A stretch of DNA of 9,247 bases. Origin: Eggerthellaceae bacterium (GTDB taxonomy: Bacteria; Actinomycetota; Coriobacteriia; Coriobacteriales; Eggerthellaceae). The position numbers and the translations under genes were made by a program. The stretch spans positions 1 to 9,247 of the forward strand of contig CAAEEV010000206.1 of NCBI GenBank assembly GCA_900754955.1, in the 5' to 3' direction. Positions 1 to 6,263 of this stretch are shown one piece after another. The number at the start of each line of letters is the position of its first letter. The first letter of the stretch is position 1. Below the pieces are notes generated by a model. That model did not search any database. It saw nothing but the letters and a program-made list of their open reading frames with translations, and was not told the origin of the DNA.

Positions 1-1
1 G

Positions 2-343
2 ATCATCTCCGGCCAGGACGTCTACACCGAGCAGCCCAAAGAGGTCACCATCCAGTCCGAGGACGTGCGCGCGGCGCTGCAGGCGCCCATCGAGGAGATG
101 GTCGTGCACATCAAGGACACGTTCAAGACCACGAACCCCGACCTCGCCTCCGACATCATCCAGAACGGCATCCTGCTCACGGGCGGCGGCGGTCTGCTGT
201 CGGGTCTTGACCGCTACCTCACCGACAAGCTCGAGATTCCCGTGTGGGTGAGCGAGACGGCGCTGACCAACGTGGTGTCGGGCTGCCTTAAGGTGCTCGA
301 GACGCCGACGGCGCTGCGCCAGACGCTCATGCGCTCGAAATAA
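2..343 (+). CDS. mreB: Rod shape-determining protein MreB, C-terminal fragment
   Basis: The frame is open from the first bases of the window to a TAA at 341-343, giving the last 113 residues of an actin-like protein; the start lies upstream of the window. MreB forms ATP-dependent filaments under the inner membrane that position the lateral-wall synthesis machinery. The fragment carries the typical MreB C-terminal order: a PKEVTI strand, the SEDVRAAL helix, the long helix ending in ASDIIQNGI, and then the actin-fold adenosine-binding loop LLTGGGGLLSGLD at about residues 58-70 of the fragment. The end, with the T-N-V-V-S-G-C turn and a short basic tail, also fits MreB. An FtsA or Hsp70 relative would not show this tail, and mreC/mreD directly downstream settle the identity. 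An internal GTG at 65 is not a real start. Confidence 0.95.
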   Translation: MISGQDVYTEQPKEVTIQSEDVRAALQAPIEEMVVHIKDTFKTTNPDLASDIIQNGILLTGGGGLLSGLDRYLTDKLEIPVWVSETALTNVVSGCLKVLETPTALRQTLMRSK

Positions 344-361
344 GGTCGCGATCCGTCTCGT

Positions 362-1267
362 ATGGCCCTCAACTTCCAGAACAAGAAGCCGGCGTCGGTG
401 CAGCGCGTGCTGCTCGTCGTCTTCCTCGTGCTGTCGATCGCCTGTCTGACCGTCTACAGCCGCGAGGGCGCCTCAGGGCCGCTTCATGCCGTGCAGAACG
501 CTGTTGCCGGCGCGGTGGCGCCGCTTAAGGTCGTCGGCGCGGCGGCGGGCTCGGGGGTGGAAGGCGCGCGCGACGCGGTTGACGACGCGACGGCTTCCGA
601 AGACACGCTCACCGCGTTGCGCGATCGCAACGCCGAGCTGACCGAGCTCGTCACGCAGGCCGAGGAATACCGCCAAGAGGCCGAGCGGCTCGAGTCGCTG
701 CTCGGGCTGTCCGACACCTACCAGATCGACGGCATCGGCGCGCGCGTCATCGGGCGCAGCACCGACGCGTGGAACCAGACCGTCACCATCGACGCTGGCT
801 CCGACGCGGGCGTCGAGGCGGGCCTGACCGTCATGGGGCCCTCGGGCGTGATCGGGCAGGTGGTGTCCACGTCGGCCGGCTCCTCCACGGTGCGCCTGCT
901 CACCGACCCGCAGTCGGGTGCGGCAGCCGTCGTGCAGTCGAGCCGCGCCGAGGGCGTGGTGCGCGGGTCGCTCAACGGCCTGCTCTATCTTGAGAACATC
1001 GAGGCCGATGTTGTGCTCAACGTGGGCGATGTCGTGCTCACGAGCGGACTCGGCGGCAGCTATACGCGCGGGCTGCTCATCGGCACCATCGTGCGCGTCG
1101 ACGGCAGCGCCAACGACGGCACGCGCCGCGTGATCGTCGCGCCGAACGAGGAGGCGTCCTCGTTCGAGGAGGTCATCGTCGTGAAGAGCGCCGCAGCGGG
1201 CGGTACGTCCGACGACGGCGCATCGAACGATGGAGCGAACGAAGAAGATACGACGGGAGGTGAGTAG
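362..1267 (+). CDS. mreC: Rod shape-determining protein MreC
   Basis: A 301-residue bitopic membrane protein that scaffolds the elongasome and is known in other bacteria to contact PBP2 and activate RodA-PBP2. Visible order: short basic cytoplasmic N-terminus, one membrane helix at about residues 16-33, a coiled coil rich in A/E/L/R at about 74-117, then the two-lobed beta-barrel core at about 124-276. The core shows the family signatures: WNQTVTIDAGSDAGVEAG, GVIGQV, VRLLTDP and the V-L-T-S-G-L-G turn followed by G-L-L-I-G. The last 25 residues are an acidic, Gly/Ser/Asn-rich tail outside the conserved fold. The gene follows mreB by 18 bases. No convincing ribosome binding site lies at normal distance; the only purine run (AAGG, 342-345) overlaps the mreB stop and is 16 bases away, so coupling to mreB translation is likely. 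Confidence 0.96.
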   Translation: MALNFQNKKPASVQRVLLVVFLVLSIACLTVYSREGASGPLHAVQNAVAGAVAPLKVVGAAAGSGVEGARDAVDDATASEDTLTALRDRNAELTELVTQAEEYRQEAERLESLLGLSDTYQIDGIGARVIGRSTDAWNQTVTIDAGSDAGVEAGLTVMGPSGVIGQVVSTSAGSSTVRLLTDPQSGAAAVVQSSRAEGVVRGSLNGLLYLENIEADVVLNVGDVVLTSGLGGSYTRGLLIGTIVRVDGSANDGTRRVIVAPNEEASSFEEVIVVKSAAAGGTSDDGASNDGANEEDTTGGE

Positions 1268-1269
1268 GC

Positions 1270-1794
1270 ATGCCTGAGGCAGGTGAGCGCATCGCGACGC
1301 TCGTGGGGGCGGTGATCGCCTTCGTTCTTCAGATCGTCGTCGCGCCGAACATCACGCTGTTCTTCGCGCAGCCCAACTTCCTGCTCGTCTACGTGGTGGT
1401 GGTCGCCCTCGCGCGCGCCCAGTCGTGCGGCGTCGTTCTGCCGTTCGTGCTCGGGCTTCTCTCCGACCTCGTGGGCGGCGGCCCCGTCGGTGCCTCGGCG
1501 CTCCTGTTCGTGATCGCCTCGTTCGCGGTGTCGCGTCTGTATTTCGCGCTCAACAACGACACGCTTTTCATTCCGCTGTTTCTCGTTGTCGTATCGGTGC
1601 TGCTCGTCGAGGTGTTCTACGGCGTGCTCCTCATCGCGTGCGGTCTTGCGGTGAACCCGCTCGAGGCGCTCGTCTACCGTGCGCTTCCCTGCGCGCTGTA
1701 CGACTGCGTGTTCAGTCTCATCATGTATCCGCTGGCCATGCGCTTCCTCGCCCCGCGCCAGCCCCAGCAACCCGGCGCGCCCCTCATGGGCTAG
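1270..1794 (+). CDS. mreD: Rod shape-determining protein MreD
   Basis: A 174-residue, strongly hydrophobic polytopic protein with about six membrane helices (roughly residues 10-27, 36-51, 54-68, 74-92, 97-123 and 136-160). It belongs to the MreD family, the small membrane partner of MreC in the elongasome. The conserved stretch is G-V-V-L-P-F-V-L-G-L-L-S-D-L-V followed by G-P-V-G-A-S-A-L, matching the MreD core in which a G..xGLxxDL turn precedes a GxxAL helix. The start at ATG 1270 lies two bases after the mreC stop and is preceded by GGGAGGTG (1255-1262) inside the mreC 3' end, so the two are translationally coupled. Length is usual for the family. Sequence identity of MreD proteins is generally low, so gene order contributes to this call. 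Confidence 0.93.
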   Translation: MPEAGERIATLVGAVIAFVLQIVVAPNITLFFAQPNFLLVYVVVVALARAQSCGVVLPFVLGLLSDLVGGGPVGASALLFVIASFAVSRLYFALNNDTLFIPLFLVVVSVLLVEVFYGVLLIACGLAVNPLEALVYRALPCALYDCVFSLIMYPLAMRFLAPRQPQQPGAPLMG

Positions 1795-1796
1795 CA

Positions 1797-1804
1797 GGGG
1801 AGGG
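1797..1804 (+). promoter_or_regulatory. Ribosome binding site fixing the PBP2 start
   Basis: GGGGAGGG lies 7 bases before the ATG at 1812, directly after the mreD stop. It decides in favour of the long form of PBP2, including the extra hydrophobic N-terminus. A start further in would leave more than 150 bases of unexplained but clearly protein-like sequence. Confidence 0.7.
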
Positions 1805-1811
1805 CTGAGGT

Positions 1812-3977
1812 ATGCTCGCTGCCATCATCGCCGCCGTTATCGCGGCGCTCGTCGCGATCGTCGTGGTCGTGCTCGTGTTCTTCATCCGCTCGCGCAACGC
1901 CGCGCCGAAGACGGGCCAGGTCAAGCAGGTCCAGCAGCTCGACACGGTGGGCGTGGGCTCCTCGCCGCTGTCGAAGAAGTCTGCCGCGCGCAGCGCGCTC
2001 GAGGGCGAGGTGCGCGTATCGGACGGCCCCACGGCCACGAAGAATCCCGCCGACGGACTTTCGCGCCGCTTCGCCGGGCTCGGCGTGGCGACGGCCGCGA
2101 TCCTCGGCACGATCGCAGCGCGTCTGTGGACGATGCAGGTGATGTCGGGTGCCGAGTACTCCGACGAGGCCGAGAGCAACCTCTACACCACGGTGAGCAC
2201 TCCCGCCCCGCGCGGATGCGTCTACGATGCGACGGGCATCGCGCTCGTGAGCAACCGCGCGAGCCAGACCGTGCTCGCCGACCCCGACGTGGCCGACGAC
2301 AACGATGTCGTGCGGCGCCTGTCCGCCGTGCTCGGCGTGCCGGTGAACATCGTGCGCCAGCGCATCAACAACACCGCTTCGGGTGCGCAGAGCCAGCGCG
2401 TCGTGGCCGATGACGTGCGCCTGCGCGACGTCGCGTTCATCTCCGAGCACGCCGATGCGTTTCCCGGCGTGTCCATCGAATCGCGCACCGTGCGCGACTA
2501 CCCCTACGGCGCACTTGCGGCGCATGCGCTCGGCTACACGGGAACCCCGACCGAGGAGCAGCTCGAGGCGCTGCGCGAGGGGCGCACCATCGAGGCGACC
2601 GACTCCATCGGCATGAGCGGCATCGAGCAATACTACGACGACGTACTCGCGGGCGATCACGGCCAGCGCCGCGTCATGGTGGACGCCCAGGGCAATGTGG
2701 TGAGCGTCACGAGCGAGACGCAGCCCGCGAAGGGCTCCGACGTGTACCTCTCGCTCATCGCGTCGGCCCAGTACAAGGCCGATTCTCTGCTCGCCTCGAC
2801 GATCGCGCCCTCGGGCGACATCGGCACGGGCCACGGCGTGGCGGGCGCCATCGTGGCGATGGACGTGCGCGACGGCTCGGTGCTCGTCATGTCGAGCTAT
2901 CCCACGTTCGATCCGTCCGACTTCACGGGCGGCATCCCCCAGGACATCTGGGACCTGTACAACACCGACGAGTCGCACGCACCGCTCAATAACCGCACGG
3001 TGAACGGCCAGTACGCGGCTGCGTCCACATACAAGGCGTTCACATCGATGGCGGGCCTCAACTACGGTTTCGCCACGTACAGCACCACGTGGAACTGCAC
3101 GGGCTCGTGGGACGGCTTCGGCTCGGGCGACGTGCAGATGTGCTGGGACCACAACGGCCACGGCGTGCTCGATCTGCACGGCGGCATCGTGCACTCGTGC
3201 GACACCGTGTTCTACGAGATCGCGAAGGCGTTCTATGATCACGGCCCCAACGGCACCGGCGAGATCTCCGAAACCGCGCTGCAGGACTACCTCGCGCTCT
3301 ACAACTTCGGCAAGGCCACGGGCATCGACGTGTCCAACGAGTCGGTGGGGCGCATCCCCACGCCGGCATGGAAGGCCGAGCAGTGGCGCAACGTGCCCTC
3401 CGAGGCCCAGTGGCGCGGCGGCGACTACACGAACATGATCATCGGCCAGGGCGACGTGCTCGTCACGCCGATGCAGATCGCCGTGGCCTACGGCGCCATC
3501 GCCACGGGTAAGCTCATGAAGCCGCACCTGCTCAAGGAGGTGCGCAACAGCCAGGGCGACGTGGTGTACACCGTGCAGCCCGAGGAGATCGGCACGCCTG
3601 ACGTGAACAACGACCACCTCGCCTACGTGCGCGACGGCCTGCGCGGCGTGATCACCGACAACGCGGCGGTGGCCGAGGCGTTCTCCGCCCAGGGCATCGA
3701 GGCGGCGGGCAAGTCGGGCACGGCCGAGCACACCAACACCGAGGACGACGCGTGGTTCGCCGCCTACGTGCCCTACGACGACCCGCGCTACGTGTGCTGC
3801 TGCATCATCGAGCAGGGCGGCGGCGGCTCGGCGGTGGCTGCGCCCATCGTTGCCGAGGTGCTCGGCTCGATCATGCGCGCCGAGGCGGGCCAGGCGGAGG
3901 ACGTGGGCCGCGTGGCGGCCTCGTCGGGTCGCTCGGTGGCCCTGCAGTTTAGCGGCGGCTCGGGACGAACGGACTAG
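1812..3977 (+). CDS. mrdA: Penicillin-binding protein 2 (class B transpeptidase, elongasome) with an extra N-terminal membrane segment
   Basis: A 721-residue monofunctional D,D-transpeptidase that cross-links lateral-wall peptidoglycan made by RodA, acting outside the membrane. The canonical class B anchor is at about residues 87-106, followed by the pedestal domain opening with PRGCVYDATG (133-142). The transpeptidase domain covers about 340-690, with active-site motif S405-T-Y-K408, second motif S462-C-D464 (the SxD form seen in PBP2) and third motif K634-S-G-T637. C429 and C444 flank a loop just before the SxD motif, as in many PBP2-type enzymes. Unusual points are an additional hydrophobic helix at residues 2-25 joined to the normal anchor by a roughly 60-residue basic/polar linker, and three consecutive cysteines at 662-664 in the strand after the KSGT motif. 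The gene follows mreD by 17 bases and abuts rodA. Class and active-site assignment are secure; the split between PBP2 and FtsI/PBP3-like roles rests mainly on its pairing with mreCD and rodA. Confidence 0.93.
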   Translation: MLAAIIAAVIAALVAIVVVVLVFFIRSRNAAPKTGQVKQVQQLDTVGVGSSPLSKKSAARSALEGEVRVSDGPTATKNPADGLSRRFAGLGVATAAILGTIAARLWTMQVMSGAEYSDEAESNLYTTVSTPAPRGCVYDATGIALVSNRASQTVLADPDVADDNDVVRRLSAVLGVPVNIVRQRINNTASGAQSQRVVADDVRLRDVAFISEHADAFPGVSIESRTVRDYPYGALAAHALGYTGTPTEEQLEALREGRTIEATDSIGMSGIEQYYDDVLAGDHGQRRVMVDAQGNVVSVTSETQPAKGSDVYLSLIASAQYKADSLLASTIAPSGDIGTGHGVAGAIVAMDVRDGSVLVMSSYPTFDPSDFTGGIPQDIWDLYNTDESHAPLNNRTVNGQYAAASTYKAFTSMAGLNYGFATYSTTWNCTGSWDGFGSGDVQMCWDHNGHGVLDLHGGIVHSCDTVFYEIAKAFYDHGPNGTGEISETALQDYLALYNFGKATGIDVSNESVGRIPTPAWKAEQWRNVPSEAQWRGGDYTNMIIGQGDVLVTPMQIAVAYGAIATGKLMKPHLLKEVRNSQGDVVYTVQPEEIGTPDVNNDHLAYVRDGLRGVITDNAAVAEAFSAQGIEAAGKSGTAEHTNTEDDAWFAAYVPYDDPRYVCCCIIEQGGGGSAVAAPIVAEVLGSIMRAEAGQAEDVGRVAASSGRSVALQFSGGSGRTD

Positions 3978-3984
3978 GTGCGCT

Positions 3985-5226
3985 ATGGCTCAGCTTCCCC
4001 AGATCAACTCGGTGCGCACGTCGGACCGCAGAACGGCGGCTCCGGCGCGCCCTCAGACGGGCTTCGCGTCGCGCTACAACTTCGCGCTCATCGCGGTCAT
4101 CCTGCTGCTTGCCGCCTACGGTTTGCTCGTGTGCTGGTCGGCGGTGTACTACGACGCCGACTACAGCTTCAAAAGCCAGCTCATGGGCGTGGGTGCGGGA
4201 CTCGTGATCATGGTGGTCATCTGGCATTTCGACTACCGCCGTCTCGCGAACATGACGACGATCTTCCTCATCATCAACGTCGTGCTCATCATGTCGCCCC
4301 ATATCCCGGGGCTCGGCACCGATGCAGGCATGGGCGCCACCTCGTGGCTCAGGCTCGGTCCCGTCCAGGTGCAGCCAGGCGAGTTCGCCAAGGTCACGGT
4401 CGTGCTGTTCGCGGCGAGCCTGCTCGCGCGCTACGGCGGCACCCTCGATGACGTTCGCGAGTACCTGAAAGTGCTCGGACTGCTCCTCGTGCCGTTCCTC
4501 TGCATCATGACGCAGCCCGACCTCGGCACGGGCCTCGTGTACCTGTTCATCGCGGGCACGACGCTCGCCATGGGCGGTGCGCGCGCGAAATACCTGCTCA
4601 TAACGCTCGCGGCGTTCGTTGCGGCGATCGCCGCGGTGTTCGTCATCGACGAGTTCCTCAAGTACAAGACGTCCTCGGGCGAGTACGAGTACCGCCTGCT
4701 CAAGCAGTACCAGCGCAACCGTCTGCTCGTGTTCCTCAATCAGGACAGCGCCGACATGTCCGACGAGGGCTACAACCTCGCACAGGCCAAGATCGCCATC
4801 GGCTCGGGCGGCTTCTTCGGCAAGGGGCTGCTCAACGCCACGCAGTCGGCCCACGGCTTTCTGCCCGAGGCGCCGACCGACTTCATCTTCTGCGTGCTCG
4901 CCGAGCAGTTCGGCTTCGTGGGCGCGCTCGCGCTGCTCGCGCTGTACGGCGCGCTCGTGTTCGTGTGCGTGCGCATCGCGCGCGGCTGCGGCAATCTCTT
5001 CGGCATGCTCATCGTGTGCGCCATCGTGGGCATGTGGCTGTTCCAGATTCTCGAGAACATCGGTATGACCTGCGGGATCATGCCGATTACGGGCATCCCG
5101 CTGCCGTTTGTGAGCTACGGCTCGTCGTTTATGGTGGTGAACTTCGTGATGCTCGGTCTCATCGGCTCGGTGTGGGGCCATGCGAATACGTTGGGAAGGA
5201 GGGGCACCTATGCAGATGCCCGTTGA
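3985..5226 (+). CDS. rodA: RodA, SEDS-family peptidoglycan glycosyltransferase
   Basis: A 413-residue polytopic enzyme that polymerises lipid II into glycan strands and works as a complex with PBP2. About ten membrane helices are visible, with a large outer loop between roughly residues 223 and 300. Family signatures are abundant: W-L-R-L-G-P-V-Q-V-Q-P-G-E-F-A-K (121-136), QPDLGTGLVYL (177-187), the Y-Q-R-N-R loop, GYNLAQAKIAIGSGGFFGKG (262-281), FLPEAPTDFIF (292-302) and LPFVSYGSS (373-381). D299 in TDFIF corresponds to the catalytic aspartate region described for RodA/FtsW. The frame is open further upstream, to 3850, but that part overlaps PBP2 and encodes an Arg/Cys-rich composition typical of a shadow frame. 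ATG 3985 has AGGTG (3976-3980) overlapping the PBP2 stop. Being paired with PBP2 and mreBCD makes RodA far likelier than FtsW or SpoVE. Confidence 0.95.
   Translation: MAQLPQINSVRTSDRRTAAPARPQTGFASRYNFALIAVILLLAAYGLLVCWSAVYYDADYSFKSQLMGVGAGLVIMVVIWHFDYRRLANMTTIFLIINVVLIMSPHIPGLGTDAGMGATSWLRLGPVQVQPGEFAKVTVVLFAASLLARYGGTLDDVREYLKVLGLLLVPFLCIMTQPDLGTGLVYLFIAGTTLAMGGARAKYLLITLAAFVAAIAAVFVIDEFLKYKTSSGEYEYRLLKQYQRNRLLVFLNQDSADMSDEGYNLAQAKIAIGSGGFFGKGLLNATQSAHGFLPEAPTDFIFCVLAEQFGFVGALALLALYGALVFVCVRIARGCGNLFGMLIVCAIVGMWLFQILENIGMTCGIMPITGIPLPFVSYGSSFMVVNFVMLGLIGSVWGHANTLGRRGTYADAR
5196..5202 (+). promoter_or_regulatory. Strong ribosome binding site inside the rodA 3' end
   Basis: AAGGAGG, a near-perfect anti-16S match, lies 7 bases before the ATG at 5210 and within the rodA coding sequence. 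It chooses 5210 over the in-frame ATG at 5180, which lies upstream of this site. Confidence 0.75.
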
Positions 5227-6259
5227 CATCTCCGCCGTTCTGAAGGCGGTCTCCGACATCGAGGGCGCGGCGGCAACCCCGCTCGCCGTCTCGGTGTTCA
5301 TCGACGATACGGCGCCCGGCGACGTGGTCGGGCACGTGCGCTCGGCGTTCGCGAGCGCCGGCGCGAACACGCGCGTGACCATCGGCTACCTCGGCAGCGC
5401 GCCGGCGGCGCCCTACGAGGCCGACGACATGGCCGTCATCGTGGGCGGCGTGGCCGAGAACGTCGGCGCGCAGGCGGCTCACCTGCGCTCCTGCGGCATC
5501 CCCGTCATGGTGGCCACCACGATGCCGCGTCTTGTGGCCGAGATGGCGGAGGCCTTCGGCAGCCCCATTCCCGAGGGCGACATCGTGGCGCCCTTCGATC
5601 GCGGCGGCCTCGCGGCGCGTATCGCGGTACCGGATGCCCCTGAGGTGGAAGAGCCCATCGCGCTCACCGAGGAGGCGGCCGCCTCGCTCAACGCGCGCAT
5701 GGGGGAGTGGGTCATCGCGGCGTGCCGTGCGAAGAAGCTTGCGTTCGCCCTCGCGTTTCCGTTCGTGCGCCGCCCGCTGTCGCTCGACGCCGTGCACGCC
5801 ACGGCAATCCAGAACGCGGCGGTGGGCCTCGTGCCGATCATCCCCGGCGCCGACATGCCCATCATGACGCTCAATCAGGCGAAGATGCTGCTCCAGATCG
5901 CAGCGGCCCACGGCGAGCCGCTCGGCCTCGAGCGTGCCAAGGAGCTCATCGGCGTGGTGGCGGGTGCGTTCTTCCTTCGCAACGTGGCGCGCTCGGCTGC
6001 GGGCGCCGTGCCCGTGCTCGGCTGGGCGATCCGCGCCGGCGTGGGTTTCGCGGGCACCGAGGCCATGGGACGCGCGGCCATCGAGTACTTTGAGGCAGGC
6101 GGCGACATCGTGGGCTTCGCCTCGGTGATTCAGAAGACATGCGACGAGGCGATCGGCGCGGCGACGCGCGCCGCTGAGACGCCGGCGGGCAAGCGTGCGC
6201 TCGGTGCCGCGCGGGACGCCCTGTTCGGCGCAGCGGGATCGCTGCGCTCCAAGGAGTAA
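5210..6259 (+). CDS. Protein of unknown function with DUF697-like C-terminal half
   Basis: A 349-residue protein whose function I do not recognise. It overlaps the end of rodA by 17 bases and is followed after 4 bases by the radical SAM gene, so it is an operon member. Residues 22-125 look like an alternating alpha/beta (Rossmann-like) domain: hydrophobic strands near 24-32, 73-79 (MAVIVGG) and 96-102 (GIPVMVA). No Walker A (GxxxxGKS/T) or NKxD motif is present, so NTP binding is doubtful. Residues about 175-300 resemble the DUF697 domain found at the end of some Era-like GTPases and in YcjF: Q-A-K-M-L-L-Q-I-A-A-A-H-G, an ELIGVVAGAFFLRN helix, then A-V-P-V-L-G-W-A-I-R-A-G-V-G and G-T-E-A-M-G-R-A-A-I-E-Y-F. 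Two amphipathic or hydrophobic helices (242-258, 264-284) could touch the membrane. There is no signal peptide. One reading is a GTPase relative that has lost its nucleotide site. The DUF697 link is from pattern memory and is moderate in strength. Confidence 0.6.
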   Translation: MQMPVDISAVLKAVSDIEGAAATPLAVSVFIDDTAPGDVVGHVRSAFASAGANTRVTIGYLGSAPAAPYEADDMAVIVGGVAENVGAQAAHLRSCGIPVMVATTMPRLVAEMAEAFGSPIPEGDIVAPFDRGGLAARIAVPDAPEVEEPIALTEEAAASLNARMGEWVIAACRAKKLAFALAFPFVRRPLSLDAVHATAIQNAAVGLVPIIPGADMPIMTLNQAKMLLQIAAAHGEPLGLERAKELIGVVAGAFFLRNVARSAAGAVPVLGWAIRAGVGFAGTEAMGRAAIEYFEAGGDIVGFASVIQKTCDEAIGAATRAAETPAGKRALGAARDALFGAAGSLRSKE

Positions 6260-6263
6260 TTGA

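Noticed and set aside
1791..3731. A very long open frame on the minus strand opposite PBP2
   Set aside because: Its translation is rich in Arg, His, Ala and Val with no recognisable motifs, as expected opposite a GC-rich gene with strong third-position bias. The plus strand carries all PBP active-site motifs.
3811..3842. GGC/GCG-rich repeat-like stretch in the PBP2 gene
   Set aside because: It encodes a Gly-rich turn (GGGGSAVAAP) in the normal place for a PBP C-terminal strand region; the repeat is simply Gly/Ala codon use.
3850..3984. Possible longer N-terminus of RodA starting inside the PBP2 gene
   Set aside because: The added residues are Arg/Cys/Ala-rich shadow sequence. The ATG at 3985 has a ribosome binding site and gives a normal-length RodA.
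3949..5382. A 477-codon open frame on the minus strand opposite rodA
   Set aside because: It is low-complexity, rich in His, Glu and Arg, spans a gene boundary and has no family signature. The plus-strand RodA motifs are unambiguous.
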